DNA from: Bacillus sp. J37
GTDB taxonomy: Bacteria; Bacillota; Bacilli; Bacillales; Bacillaceae
Assembly: GCF_000518865.1 (NCBI RefSeq)
Contig: NZ_JAEK01000033.1
Location: forward strand, 1-54,136
Length of the DNA: 54,136 nt
Direction of reading: 5' to 3'
In this document: positions 26,852-37,005 of the stretch, piece by piece
How positions within the stretch are numbered: the first letter of the stretch is position 1
Layout of the letters: every line of letters begins with the position of its first letter
The notes under the pieces: generated by a model
Told to the model about the DNA's origin: nothing
The model's database searches: none
What the model saw: only the letters and a program-made list of their open reading frames with translations
Program-made: the position numbers and the translations under genes

Positions 26852-27432
26852 ATAATATAATTATTGCAACAAAAAACCAAGGTAAAGTTAAAGAATTTCA
26901 AGCTATGCTTGCTCCATTTGGATATCAAGTTCAATCATTATTGGATTTTCCAGATTCAATTGATGTTGACGAAACAGGTCAGACATTTGAAGAAAATAGT
27001 ATCCTAAAAGCTGAAGCTATTTCTAAGCAATATCAGCTAATAACCATTGCTGATGATTCGGGATTAGAAATCGATTACTTAAATGGTGAGCCGGGAGTCT
27101 ACTCTGCAAGATATGCAGGTCCTGAAAGAGATGATCAAGCAAACATAGATGCTGTGCTCAAGAAGCTTGAGAATGTAGAGATGAATCAGAGAACGGCAAG
27201 ATTTGTTTGTGCATTAGCCCTGTCAGTACCTGGGCTAAAAACTAAAACAGTTGTTGGAACATGTGAAGGATATATTGCGAAAGAAAGAAAAGGTCAAGGT
27301 GGATTTGGCTATGATCCGATTTTTTGTATAGATAGCACAGGTAAAACAATGGCAGAATTAACAAAAGATGAGAAAAACAAGATTAGTCATAGGGCAGATG
27401 CGTTAAGAAAAATAAAAGAACTAATGAAATGA
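26848..27432 (+). CDS. rdgB: XTP/dITP diphosphatase (YsnA)
   Basis: This Ham1/RdgB enzyme hydrolyses ITP, XTP and their deoxy forms to monophosphates and so keeps non-canonical purines out of DNA. The 194 residues show the N-terminal [18 protein letters not shown], the [15 protein letters not shown] block, [26 protein letters not shown] and [11 protein letters not shown]. It starts at GTG 26848, overlapping the rph stop by four bases. Confidence 0.94.
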   Translation: MNNIIIATKNQGKVKEFQAMLAPFGYQVQSLLDFPDSIDVDETGQTFEENSILKAEAISKQYQLITIADDSGLEIDYLNGEPGVYSARYAGPERDDQANIDAVLKKLENVEMNQRTARFVCALALSVPGLKTKTVVGTCEGYIAKERKGQGGFGYDPIFCIDSTGKTMAELTKDEKNKISHRADALRKIKELMK

Positions 27433-27455
27433 ATTTAAAACGGAGCGAAGGTAGC

Positions 27456-27968
27456 ATGAAGATTTTAATAATGAGTGACAGTCATGGATTGACCTCAGAA
27501 ATTATAGACATTAAAAATAGGCATCAAGATGAAGTTGACTTGATGTTGCATTGTGGTGATTCAGAGTTACCTTACGATTGTGAAGAGTTAAGCGGTTTTA
27601 TTGGTGTTAAAGGGAATTGTGATTTTGGTTCAAGTTTACCAAATGAAGTTATTGAAGATTTACATGGAACTACTTTATATATGACTCATGGGCATTTATA
27701 TAATGTAAAGATGTCGCTCATGAATCTGAAATATCGGGCGATCGAAACAAATGCTAAAATTGCCTGTTACGGGCATTCTCATATTGCAGGTGCTGAGTTA
27801 ATTGATGGTGTAGTACTGATAAACCCCGGCAGTATTCGTCTTCCAGTGCTGCGCAGACAGAAGACATATGCTATACTGGAAATTAAGGAGAACCTTGTTA
27901 ATGTTACGTTTTTTGAAGTAAATGGTCATATTGTAAATGAGCTTACTAAAGAATTCTCAATAAAGTGA
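27456..27968 (+). CDS. ysnB: Metallophosphoesterase (YsnB, YfcE/MJ0936 family)
   Basis: This is a small calcineurin-like phosphodiesterase of 170 residues with the metal-binding motifs MSDSHG (N-terminus), HCGDSE, VKGNCDF, MTHGHLY and CYGHSHIAG, and the later INPGSIRLPVLRR block. The physiological substrate is unknown. I start it at ATG 27456 (MKILIMSDSHG), after the SD GGAGCGAAGG; the in-frame ATG 27429 overlaps the rdgB stop region. It ends the rph-rdgB-ysnB unit; a short hairpin follows (27967-27986) without a T run. Confidence 0.9.
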   Translation: MKILIMSDSHGLTSEIIDIKNRHQDEVDLMLHCGDSELPYDCEELSGFIGVKGNCDFGSSLPNEVIEDLHGTTLYMTHGHLYNVKMSLMNLKYRAIETNAKIACYGHSHIAGAELIDGVVLINPGSIRLPVLRRQKTYAILEIKENLVNVTFFEVNGHIVNELTKEFSIK

Positions 27969-28010
27969 GGGAGATGTTTCTCCCTCCTTATAAAAAATCT
28001 TAAAAATCTA

Positions 28011-28039
28011 TTGACTTTTATCATAACGAGAAATATAAT
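28011..28039 (+). promoter_or_regulatory. tRNA-Arg promoter
   Basis: TTGACT (28011-28016), a 17-base spacer and TATAAT (28034-28039) form a near-ideal vegetative promoter 40 bases before the tRNA. Confidence 0.85.
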
Positions 28040-28079
28040 AATAAATGTCGCTGCCACTTATGTTTAGCTTTAATGCAAT

Positions 28080-28156
<77 letters not shown>

Positions 28157-28171
28157 TTCATACATACATAC

Positions 28172-28203
28172 AACCTTTCATCTTTTGATGGAAGGTTTTT
28201 TGT
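28172..28203 (+). terminator. Terminator after tRNA-Arg
   Basis: AACCTTTCATC pairs with GATGGAAGGTT around TTTT, followed by TTTTTTG. Confidence 0.88.
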
Positions 28204-28295
28204 TTTCTTTAGCATGAGTCACCAAAAAAATATGTTAGATTATCTTACACTTTTGTTTTACTTAAATAAAAAGAGTTGTAAGATGTTCTTAAATG

Positions 28296-28457
28296 TTAAA
28301 CACTAAATTCTCCACTTGGATAAATCCCCTCGAAAATTTCTTTGTACAAAGATCTATACATATGCGGATTTTTAAAAAATTCACAATTTTTTTTAGGAAT
28401 AGCCTTTCCAATTATACCAACGATGTAAGCGGATACAATAAAAAAGAGTAATCTAAA
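28296..28457 (-). pseudogene. Possible 3' fragment of a lost gene
   Basis: On the minus strand a frame of 53 codons between two stops reads like real protein. It opens with a hydrophobic stretch, FRLLFFIVSAYIVGIIGKAIP, and ends in a polar tail ending MYRSLYKEIFEGIYPSGEFSV. There is no start codon near its head, and upstream sequence in this frame is closed by TAA. It may be the C-terminal end of a decayed membrane protein gene. The rest of the gap between the tRNA and ilvE (28204-28482) is AT-rich. Family not recognised. Confidence 0.35.
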
Positions 28458-28482
28458 TTATCAAATAATTCGTGAAACACTG

Positions 28483-28511
28483 TTGACACTTGGATTTATT
28501 GAGCGTAATAT
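28483..28511 (+). promoter_or_regulatory. ilvE promoter
   Basis: TTGACA (28483-28488), a 17-base spacer and TAATAT (28506-28511) give a strong vegetative promoter. The leader is about 120 bases. Confidence 0.75.
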
Positions 28512-28640
28512 AAGTTCAAATAAAAGTTACACGAACATTTTAAAAAGTATGGAAAATTCAAAATTCCTTTTATAATTTCCTTTCCAAATATAATGTTCAG
28601 TGGTTTAATTTTTGAACTTTTTAAAGAAAGGCGTGCTCTT

Positions 28641-29546
28641 ATGGGTGACCAGTGGATCTTTCTTAATGACAATTTTGTAAAGAAAGAAGATGCGAAAATT
28701 TCAGTTTATGATCACGGGTTTTTATACGGTGATGGAGTATTTGAAGGTATTAGAGTTTACAGTGGAAATATCTTCAGAATGAAAGAGCATATGGATCGGC
28801 TTTATCAATCGGCAAAATCGATTATGCTAACCATACCATACTCACAAGACGAACTAACTGGATTAGTCGTTGAAACTGTCAAAAAGAACGGTTTGAGCGA
28901 TGCGTACATTCGATTAGTTGTCTCAAGAGGAACTGGTGACCTAGGATTAGATCCTTATAATTGTAAACGGGCAAATACTGTTATTATTGTCGAACCACTA
29001 TCAATATTCCCTAAGCATTTGTATGAAACTGGTATTGAAATTGTGACGGTGGCAACGAGAAGAAATAGACCTGATGTATTAAGTCCAAAAGTAAAATCTC
29101 TAAATTATTTAAACAATGTATTGGTAAAAATCGAAGCACATTTGGCCAACGTGAGTGAAGCATTAATGTTAAACGACCAGGGCTATGTTGCAGAAGGTTC
29201 TGCCGACAATGTCTTTATCTTAAAAAATGGGAAGTTATTAACTCCCCCTGGATATATAGGTGCTCTAGAAGGAATTACACGAAATGCCATTATTGATATA
29301 GCAGCTGAAATGGGCTATGAAGTGCGCGAAGAGCCATTTACCCGTCACGATGTGTATACAGCTGACGAGGTTTTCCTAACTGGCACAGCGGCAGAAGTTA
29401 TTGCTGTTGTTAAAGTGGATGGACGTACGATTGGTCAAGGTGTTCCTGGAGAGGAAACGAAAAAGCTTCTAGTAGCTTTTCGTAAGTTAGTTGTTGAAGA
29501 AGGTATCAAGGTTGAAAACATACCTGAAAATCTTCATGTAATCTAA
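28641..29546 (+). CDS. ilvE: Branched-chain amino acid aminotransferase
   Basis: IlvE is a PLP fold-type IV transaminase that makes valine, leucine and isoleucine from their 2-oxo acids. The 301 residues show VYDHGFLYGDGVFEGIRVY, RLVVSRGTGDLGLDP, the PLP-lysine region SPKVKSLNYLNNVLVKIEA, EGSADNVFILKNGKLLTPP and the GITRNAIIDIA block. ATG 28641 is nine bases after GAAAGG; the extension to 28593 has no SD. It lies just upstream of the T-box controlled ilvB operon; in B. subtilis the equivalent genes are elsewhere. Confidence 0.9.
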   Translation: MGDQWIFLNDNFVKKEDAKISVYDHGFLYGDGVFEGIRVYSGNIFRMKEHMDRLYQSAKSIMLTIPYSQDELTGLVVETVKKNGLSDAYIRLVVSRGTGDLGLDPYNCKRANTVIIVEPLSIFPKHLYETGIEIVTVATRRNRPDVLSPKVKSLNYLNNVLVKIEAHLANVSEALMLNDQGYVAEGSADNVFILKNGKLLTPPGYIGALEGITRNAIIDIAAEMGYEVREEPFTRHDVYTADEVFLTGTAAEVIAVVKVDGRTIGQGVPGEETKKLLVAFRKLVVEEGIKVENIPENLHVI

Positions 29547-29561
29547 TGATTTGCATATAGT
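29533..29561 (+). promoter_or_regulatory. Putative promoter of the ilvB T-box transcript
   Basis: TTCATG (29533-29538), a 17-base spacer and TATAGT (29556-29561) overlap the end of ilvE and would start RNA right at the T-box. Confidence 0.5.
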
Positions 29562-29564
29562 AAA

Positions 29565-29856
29565 ACGGTGAAGAGGAAAAGTAGTTTTTGGAAAAGTATC
29601 TACAGAGAACCGGGGTAGCTGGAAGCCGGTGATATTCCCAAAGATGAACTCGCCTCTGAGTGTTAACCTGAAATATAGTAGGGTTAGCCGAGTCCCATTC
29701 TTCGGTACTCGTTATCAAAGTGAACAGATGATCTGTTCGTAAGGTGGTCAACAATGACCATGAAGAAGGGTGGTACCGCGAAAAAGTTTATTAACCTTTT
29801 CGCCCCTTTGGCACACAATTTATGTGGAGTCTTATGAGGGGTGGGAAGGTTTTTTA
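29565..29856 (+). promoter_or_regulatory. T-box riboswitch, leucine specifier
   Basis: The invariant T-box AAGGGTGGTACCGCG is at 29766-29780. The stem I specifier loop presents CTC (29649-29651, in GAACTCGCC), a leucine codon. The terminator is AACCTTTTCGCCCCT (29793-29807) with AGGGGTGGGAAGGTT (29837-29851) through several G-U pairs, followed by six T. Uncharged tRNA-Leu would hold the antiterminator and allow ilvBHC-leuBCD transcription. Confidence 0.93.
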
Positions 29857-29925
29857 TATGCTGAATTAATTGAATTTTTGTAAAAAATATAAAGGGCTAA
29901 TATGCCAGGAAAGGGAGGAAAGAAA

Positions 29926-31647
29926 ATGAGTACAAATGTACAGTTGAACAGCTCAACTGCCAAATGTACAAACACAATGTCAGGGTCACAAATGCTTGTG
30001 GAAGCTTTAAAGCAGGAAAAGGTTGAAGTTATTTTTGGTTATCCCGGTGGTGCTGTATTACCAATCTATGATAGCTTATATGATTCAGGTTTATTCCATG
30101 TTTTAACTCGCCATGAGCAAGGAGGAATTCATGCTGCTGAAGGCTATGCACGAGTTTCGGGAAGACCGGGAGTAGTGATTGCTACATCTGGACCAGGTGC
30201 TACAAATCTTGTCACCGGATTAGCAGATGCGATGATAGATTCACTACCATTAGTTGTTTTTACAGGGCAGGTTGCATCTTCTGTGATTGGATCTGATGCT
30301 TTCCAGGAAGCGGATATCTTAGGAATTACTACTCCAATTACAAAACATAATTACCAGGTTCGTGAAGTGAATGATCTACCAAGAATTGTTAAAGAGGCAT
30401 TTCATATTGCCACTACGGGAAGACCAGGCCCGGTATTAATCGATATCCCTAAAGATATCGCTACAATTGAAGGGGATTTCTCATATGATATGGAAGTAAA
30501 TCTTCCAGGATATCAACCTACTAATGAGCCGAATTACCTTCAAATCCGTAAATTGGTCGAGGCTGTAAGTCGAGCGAAAAAACCTGTTATTTTGGCTGGT
30601 GCAGGTGTATTACATGCAAACGGCCATGAGGAATTAAGACAATATGCAGAACAACAGCAAATTCCTATCGCAAATACTTTACTTGGTTTAGGTGGATTCC
30701 CATCAAATCATCCATTGTTTTTAGGGATGGCGGGAATGCATGGAACGTACACAGCAAACATGGCCATTTATGACTGTGATTTATTGATCAGTGTTGGTGC
30801 CAGATTTGATGATCGTGTAACAGGAAATCTTCAACATTTTGCGAAAAAGGCAATCATTGCTCATATCGATATTGACCCGGCTGAAATCGGTAAGAATGTC
30901 CCAACTCAAATTCCAATTGTGGGAGATGCAAAATTAGTTCTTCAACAATTATTAAAACAAGATGGTAAACAAGGTGATAACAAAGAGTGGAATGAACAGT
31001 TGGCTTCAAATAAGAAAGAATATCCACTTGTTTATCGAGAAAGTGATTCAGAGTTAAAGCCGCAGAACATTTTAGAGCTTATCCACAAATGGACGAATGG
31101 CGAAGCAATCGTAACGACGGATGTTGGTCAGCATCAAATGTGGGCAGCACAATATTACAACTTTAATAATCCGAATAGATGGGTAACATCAGGTGGCCTT
31201 GGAACAATGGGCTTCGGTTTACCATCAGCGATTGGAGCTCAACTTGCAGACCGTAACTCCACTGTAATTGCTGTTATTGGTGACGGTGGATTCCAAATGA
31301 CTCTTCAGGAGTTATCAGTTATACATGAATTAAACTTACCAATAAAAGTTGTAATATTAAATAATGGAGCTCTTGGAATGGTTAGACAATGGCAAGAGCT
31401 ATTCTATGAAGAAAGATATTCTCATTCTAAGTTTGTTTCACAACCTGATTTCGTAAAATTATCAGAAGCTTATGGCATGACTGGGGTTCGAATTGTAAAA
31501 GAAGATGGTTGGGAAGAAAAATTAAAAGCTGCAATTTTATCAGACGAACCAGTATTACTTGATATTCACGTATGCAAGGATGAGAACGTGTATCCAATGG
31601 TTGCTACAGGCAAAGGGCTACATGAAATGGTAGGTGTTAAACTATGA
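29926..31647 (+). CDS. ilvB: Acetolactate synthase, large subunit
   Basis: IlvB is the thiamine-diphosphate enzyme that makes acetolactate and acetohydroxybutyrate, the common first step of branched-chain synthesis. The 573 residues carry the catalytic-Glu region [28 protein letters not shown], and the ThDP motif [32 protein letters not shown] 29926 follows GGGAGGAAAG; eight upstream in-frame codons are excluded because they include the SD. Its stop overlaps ilvH. Controlled by the T-box. Confidence 0.96.
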   Translation: MSTNVQLNSSTAKCTNTMSGSQMLVEALKQEKVEVIFGYPGGAVLPIYDSLYDSGLFHVLTRHEQGGIHAAEGYARVSGRPGVVIATSGPGATNLVTGLADAMIDSLPLVVFTGQVASSVIGSDAFQEADILGITTPITKHNYQVREVNDLPRIVKEAFHIATTGRPGPVLIDIPKDIATIEGDFSYDMEVNLPGYQPTNEPNYLQIRKLVEAVSRAKKPVILAGAGVLHANGHEELRQYAEQQQIPIANTLLGLGGFPSNHPLFLGMAGMHGTYTANMAIYDCDLLISVGARFDDRVTGNLQHFAKKAIIAHIDIDPAEIGKNVPTQIPIVGDAKLVLQQLLKQDGKQGDNKEWNEQLASNKKEYPLVYRESDSELKPQNILELIHKWTNGEAIVTTDVGQHQMWAAQYYNFNNPNRWVTSGGLGTMGFGLPSAIGAQLADRNSTVIAVIGDGGFQMTLQELSVIHELNLPIKVVILNNGALGMVRQWQELFYEERYSHSKFVSQPDFVKLSEAYGMTGVRIVKEDGWEEKLKAAILSDEPVLLDIHVCKDENVYPMVATGKGLHEMVGVKL

Positions 31648-32159
31648 AAAGGATCCTCTCATTAACGGTTTTGAACCAAACCGGGGTTTTAAATAGAATT
31701 ACAGGGTTGTTTACAAAAAGACATTACAATATTGAAAGCATTACAGTAGGTCATGCTGAAACAGAAGGTGTTTCAAGAATGACAGTTGTTGTAAATGTCC
31801 AAGAGGAAAAAGAAGTTGAACAAATCACGAAGCAATTAAATAAACAAATAGATGTTCTTAAAGTAACAGATATTACTTCTCACTCCATTGTATCCAGAGA
31901 ATTGGCATTAATAAAAGTAATGTCAACACCAGCAACAAGAATGGAGATTCAAGGACTTATTCAGCCATTTAGAGCAACAGTTATTGATGTAAGTCGAGAA
32001 AGTGTTGTTGTGCAGGTTACTGGTGAGCCTGAGAAAATTGAAGTTCTTATCGATTTATTAAAACCATATGGCATTAAAGAAATTGCCCGTACCGGAACTA
32101 CTGCATTTACGCGTGGTACGCAAAGAGCATCAAAAGAAGTTCCTATTTCAATTGTTTAA
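31644..32159 (+). CDS. ilvH: Acetolactate synthase, small regulatory subunit
   Basis: IlvH activates IlvB and mediates valine feedback. The 171 residues have an N-terminal ACT domain ([32 protein letters not shown]) and a C-terminal ACT-like half ([60 protein letters not shown]). It starts at ATG 31644 in an ATGA overlap with ilvB, a sign of coupled translation. Confidence 0.95.
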   Translation: MKRILSLTVLNQTGVLNRITGLFTKRHYNIESITVGHAETEGVSRMTVVVNVQEEKEVEQITKQLNKQIDVLKVTDITSHSIVSRELALIKVMSTPATRMEIQGLIQPFRATVIDVSRESVVVQVTGEPEKIEVLIDLLKPYGIKEIARTGTTAFTRGTQRASKEVPISIV

Positions 32160-32245
32160 TTTGTTTGCAATCTTGCCTGATTAAGCCAGGTTTAAAAGAT
32201 TCATATATAGCAAGAAACCTAATTTAATTCTAAAAAAAGATTTGA

Positions 32246-33286
<1,041 letters not shown>

Positions 33287-33498
33287 TCTGTTTGATATAA
33301 ATCTCTGTGATTGTGAGCAATCTCCAGGTTCGTATTTTATTTTGTAAAAAAGCTGGAGATTGCTAAATTATTAGAAAAACTCAGATTAAATCATCATGAA
33401 GCAGGTGTTCCTGTTACGTTAAAGTTGATGTAGCAGCAGTGCAACATGTACTAAAATTTAAAAACAGGTCTACAAAATTAAGAAACTTAGAGTGAAGG
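33287..33498 (+). pseudogene. leuA: Decayed remnant of leuA (2-isopropylmalate synthase)
   Basis: The gap between ilvC and leuB still reads as the LeuA N-terminus in three frames. 33291-33329 gives FDINLCDCEQSPG, matching FDTTLRDGEQSPG. 33350-33412 gives KLEIAKLLEKLRLNHHEAGVP, matching KIEIAKQLEKLGVDIIEAGFP. 33427 onward gives DVAAVQHV..K.KNRS, matching GDFEAVQ..I.KNCS. The joins are short by one base each (20 instead of 21; 14 instead of 15). The start codon and SD are gone, and everything after about codon 85 (over 400 codons) is deleted up to the leuB SD. Reference residues are from my memory of Bacillus LeuA. Confidence 0.85.
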
Positions 33499-33508
33499 GG
33501 GATAGAAC

Positions 33509-34621
33509 ATGAAAAAAACAATCGCATTGCTACCGGGTGATGGAATTGGTAAAGAAGTAGTTGATGTAACTGTCGAAATATTAAAAGCTGTCGCTGAACA
33601 TTTCAATCATCAATTTCAATTTAACTATGGTTTGATAGGTGGTACGGCCATTGATCAAAAAGGCAATCCACTGCCACAAGAAACAATTGAAATTTGTAAA
33701 AAATCTGATGCCATCATTCTAGGAGCTGTTGGAGGTCCGAAATGGGATCAAAATCCTGTTGAACTTCGACCGGAACGTGGTCTACTAGCATTGCGTAAGG
33801 AATTAGACTTATTTGCTAACTTACGCCCGATTACAACATTTGATAGTTTGTTAGATTCTTCCCCTTTGAAGAGGGAGTATGTTAATGGAGTGGATTTTGT
33901 TATCGTACGAGAACTAACAGGCGGGTTATATTTCGGTAAGCCAAGTGAGCGTGTCGTTAAAGATGGTGAAGATGCAGTTGTCGATACCTTGTTCTATAAG
34001 AGAAAGGAAATCGAGAGAATTCTTGTTACAGCATTTGAGATCGCCGGGAAACGTCGTAAGCATGTGACATCTGTTGATAAAGCAAATGTTCTGGAGTCAA
34101 GTAGAGTATGGCGTGAAGTAGCAGAAGAAGTAGCTGCAAGATACCCTGAAGTAACGTTAGAGCATATGTTAGTTGATAATGCGGCAATGCAGCTTATCCG
34201 CTCGCCTCGACAATTTGATGTTATTGTGACGGAAAATATGTTTGGGGATATTTTAAGTGATGAAGCATCTATGATTACAGGTTCCCTAGGAATGCTATCA
34301 TCTGCCAGTCTATCTTCAACAGGTTTGCATTTATATGAACCAATTCACGGTTCAGCGCCAGATATAGCTGGTAAAGATCAAGCAAACCCAATTGCTACAA
34401 TTCTTTCAGCAGCCATGATGCTTCGCCAATCTTTTGGAATGGAAGAAGAAGCAAAGGCGATTGAAAAAGCTGTTGATAACGTCTTAAACTCAGGCGCACG
34501 TACAGCTGATCTTGCAAATGGCGAAAAAGCTATTTCAACTACGCAAATGGCTGAAGAAATAAAAAATGCAATATCCGATGACCATGCAATTATTAATATT
34601 ATGGAGGCTTACTCTAAGTAA
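33509..34621 (+). CDS. leuB: 3-isopropylmalate dehydrogenase
   Basis: LeuB oxidises and decarboxylates 3-isopropylmalate in leucine synthesis. The 370 residues show IALLPGDGIGKEVV, AIILGAVGGPKWD, FVIVRELTGGLYFGKPSER, SVDKANVLESSRVWREV, LVDNAAMQLI and the signature NMFGDILSDEASMITGSLGMLSSASL. SD GAAGGGGGAT before ATG 33509. The gene looks fully intact although its upstream partner leuA is gone. Confidence 0.95.
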   Translation: MKKTIALLPGDGIGKEVVDVTVEILKAVAEHFNHQFQFNYGLIGGTAIDQKGNPLPQETIEICKKSDAIILGAVGGPKWDQNPVELRPERGLLALRKELDLFANLRPITTFDSLLDSSPLKREYVNGVDFVIVRELTGGLYFGKPSERVVKDGEDAVVDTLFYKRKEIERILVTAFEIAGKRRKHVTSVDKANVLESSRVWREVAEEVAARYPEVTLEHMLVDNAAMQLIRSPRQFDVIVTENMFGDILSDEASMITGSLGMLSSASLSSTGLHLYEPIHGSAPDIAGKDQANPIATILSAAMMLRQSFGMEEEAKAIEKAVDNVLNSGARTADLANGEKAISTTQMAEEIKNAISDDHAIINIMEAYSK

Positions 34622-34674
34622 GTTTACCGACTATAAAATCCGGGTGCAGGTATTCAGCATTTTGCATCAGGGCC

Positions 34675-34715
34675 TGAGGGGTATGACAATTATGATTGTC
34701 AGCCCCTCATTTTCC
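34675..34715 (+). terminator. Terminator-like hairpin between leuB and leuC
   Basis: TGAGGGG (34675-34681) pairs with CCCCTCA (34703-34709), enclosing a GACAAT/ATTGTC inner stem, followed by TTTT. It lies inside an operon, so it may reduce rather than stop readthrough into leuC. Confidence 0.6.
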
Positions 34716-34739
34716 ATCTATTAAAGGAGGTTTATGACC

Positions 34740-36167
34740 ATGAAGCCAAGAACGATCATAGAAAAGATCTATGACGAACATATCGTCCAACAAGAACAGG
34801 GAAAGCCGGATCTTTTATATATCGACCTACACTTAATTCATGAAGTAACATCACCACAGGCTTTTGAAGGGTTACGAGAGAAAAATCGTAAAGTAAGAAG
34901 ACCCGACCGAACATTTGCAACAATGGATCACAATGTCCCAACTGTCAATCGTTTTGTAATCAAAGATGAGGTTGCGAAAAACCAAATTAGTGCTTTGGAA
35001 AGAAACTGTCAGGAATTCGGTATCCGGTTAGCTGACCTGCAAAGTGAAGATCAAGGAATTGTTCACGTAATTGGACCGGAACTAGGGCTAACACTACCTG
35101 GAAAAACAATTGTTTGTGGAGACAGCCACACTTCAACTCATGGTGCATTTGGTGCGATTGCTTTTGGAATTGGAACTAGTGAGGTTGAACATGTACTAGC
35201 AACTCAAACATTATGGAGACAGCGTCCTAAAACGTTAAATATTCATGTACCAGGTAAGCTTCAAAAGGGAGTAACAGCAAAGGATGTTATTCTTGCTGTT
35301 ATAGGTAAATATGGTGTTCGCTTTGGTACTGGCTATATTATTGAATATACAGGTGAAGTCATTGAAAGTCTTTCAATGGATGAAAGAATGACTATCTGTA
35401 ACATGTCAATTGAGGCAGGAGCCAGAGCCGGTCTTATTGCACCTGATGAAACAACTTTCTCTTACATTAAAGGTAGAAAGTATGCTCCTAAAGGTGAAGA
35501 GTTTGATCGTGCAGTAGAATACTGGAAAACGTTAAGAACAGATGAAGGTGCCGAGTATGATCAAGTTATAACGCTAAAGGGTGAAGAAATTGCACCAATG
35601 GTTACTTGGGGAACAAATCCAGGCATGTCAGTAGGTGTTCATGAAAAAACCCCTGATTTAAATGATTTCCAAAATGCTGAAGAACTTGATGAAGCAAATC
35701 GTGCTTTTAGCTATATGGGATTACAACCAAATACTAAGATTGAAGAGATTACAATTGAGCACGTCTTTATTGGATCCTGTACAAACTCTCGCTTAACAGA
35801 CCTAAGACAGGCTGCAGAAATTATACAAAGCTTTAAAGGGCAAAAGGTACCGGAAAATGTAAGAGCTATTGTTGTACCGGGTTCTCAAAAAGTAAAAAGA
35901 GTAGCAGAAGAAGAAGGTCTGGATGTAATCTTTAAAGAAGCAGGCTTTGAATGGCGAGAATCAGGGTGCAGTATGTGTCTTAGTATGAATAATGACGTTG
36001 TTCCAGAAGGTGAACGTTGTGCTTCAACTTCAAATCGTAACTTTGAAGGAAGACAAGGTAAAGGAGCTAGGACACATCTAGTAAGCCCTGCAATGGCAGC
36101 AGCAGCAGCTTTACATGGACGATTTGTGGATGTCCGTCATATTCAAAAAAATGCGATGAGCATCTAA
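34740..36167 (+). CDS. leuC: 3-isopropylmalate dehydratase, large subunit
   Basis: LeuC is the iron-sulfur half of isopropylmalate isomerase. The 475 residues include [36 protein letters not shown], and the cluster cysteines in [14 protein letters not shown] and [35 protein letters not shown] choose ATG 34740, nine bases after AAAGGAGG; ATG 34734 is only three bases from it. It pairs with leuD immediately downstream. Confidence 0.95.
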   Translation: MKPRTIIEKIYDEHIVQQEQGKPDLLYIDLHLIHEVTSPQAFEGLREKNRKVRRPDRTFATMDHNVPTVNRFVIKDEVAKNQISALERNCQEFGIRLADLQSEDQGIVHVIGPELGLTLPGKTIVCGDSHTSTHGAFGAIAFGIGTSEVEHVLATQTLWRQRPKTLNIHVPGKLQKGVTAKDVILAVIGKYGVRFGTGYIIEYTGEVIESLSMDERMTICNMSIEAGARAGLIAPDETTFSYIKGRKYAPKGEEFDRAVEYWKTLRTDEGAEYDQVITLKGEEIAPMVTWGTNPGMSVGVHEKTPDLNDFQNAEELDEANRAFSYMGLQPNTKIEEITIEHVFIGSCTNSRLTDLRQAAEIIQSFKGQKVPENVRAIVVPGSQKVKRVAEEEGLDVIFKEAGFEWRESGCSMCLSMNNDVVPEGERCASTSNRNFEGRQGKGARTHLVSPAMAAAAALHGRFVDVRHIQKNAMSI

Positions 36168-36191
36168 AAGTACAACATTAGGAGGGACAAC

Positions 36192-36785
36192 ATGCAACCT
36201 TTTACTACACATACAGGTAAAGTAGCTGTATTAAATAGAACAAATGTAGATACAGATCAAATCATTCCAAAACAATTCTTAAAAAGAATAGAAAAAACAG
36301 GTTATGGTCGTTTTGCATTTTTTGATTGGAGATATTTAGACGATGGATCTGAAAACCCTGAGTTTGAACTAAACCAGGAAAAAAGCAAAGGAGCCACAAT
36401 CTTACTTGCAGGTGAAAACTTTGGCTGCGGATCATCGCGTGAACACGCTCCATGGGCCCTGTCTGATTATGGCTTTCAAGTCATTCTTGCGCCGTCTTAT
36501 GCAGATATCTTTCATCAGAACTGTCTTAAAAACGGTTTATTGCCTATAACATTAGAACAATCAGATTTAGATGTGATACGTGAGAAGACCAATGATGACA
36601 ACTATGTGTTAACGATTAATCTTAGAGAACAATTAATTTCTGATAATCATGGGTTGTCAAAATCATTTGAGGTAGACGCTTATTGGAAAGATATGCTTCT
36701 ATATGGAAAAGATGAAATCGATCTAACTTTAAATTATGATGAAGAAATTAAACAGTTTGAAGAAAGAAGAGCATCATTTTTATAA
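36192..36785 (+). CDS. leuD: 3-isopropylmalate dehydratase, small subunit
   Basis: LeuD is the swivel-domain partner of LeuC. The 197 residues show NRTNVDTDQIIPKQFLKRI, LLAGENFGCGSSREHAPWALSDYGFQVILAPSYADIFHQNCLKNGLLPI and the C-terminal DAYWKDMLLYGKDEIDLTL. SD TTAGGAGGG before ATG 36192. It ends the ilv-leu operon; the terminator stem overlaps its last codons. Confidence 0.95.
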   Translation: MQPFTTHTGKVAVLNRTNVDTDQIIPKQFLKRIEKTGYGRFAFFDWRYLDDGSENPEFELNQEKSKGATILLAGENFGCGSSREHAPWALSDYGFQVILAPSYADIFHQNCLKNGLLPITLEQSDLDVIREKTNDDNYVLTINLREQLISDNHGLSKSFEVDAYWKDMLLYGKDEIDLTLNYDEEIKQFEERRASFL

Positions 36786-36806
36786 TGATTGCTCTTCTTC
36801 TTTTGG
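36765..36806 (+). terminator. Terminator at the end of leuD
   Basis: AGAAGAGCATCATT and AATGATTGCTCTTCT pair with one bulge across the stop codon, followed by TCTTTT. Confidence 0.75.
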
Positions 36807-36814
36807 ATTCTTTT

Positions 36815-36858
36815 AAAATGCTGTAAGTTAATTCTCACTTTTGCAGCATTTTCTTTGT
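36815..36858 (+). terminator. Second hairpin after leuD
   Basis: AAAATGCTG (36815-36823) pairs with CAGCATTTT (36844-36852), followed by CTTTG; probably a backup terminator. Confidence 0.6.
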
Positions 36859-36941
36859 AAAAATGACCCACACCACAAACTTTTTATAAACCATGATGTC
36901 TGAAAATCATTGTAATCAGCCGTATTCAATGACACCCAAAC

Positions 36942-36970
36942 TTGTTTTCCACCTGTTGGATTGATACACT
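36942..36970 (+). promoter_or_regulatory. Putative ysoA promoter
   Basis: TTGTTT (36942-36947), a 17-base spacer and TACACT (36965-36970) precede the ysoA start by 36 bases. Confidence 0.45.
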
Positions 36971-37005
36971 TGTATGCAAAGATAGGGTGCTGGAGTTGAC
37001 CATAT

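Noticed and set aside
28545-28565. CodY-like site (GGAAAATTC) in the ilvE leader
   Set aside because: About five mismatches to the CodY consensus AATTTTCWGAAAATT; too weak in AT-rich DNA.
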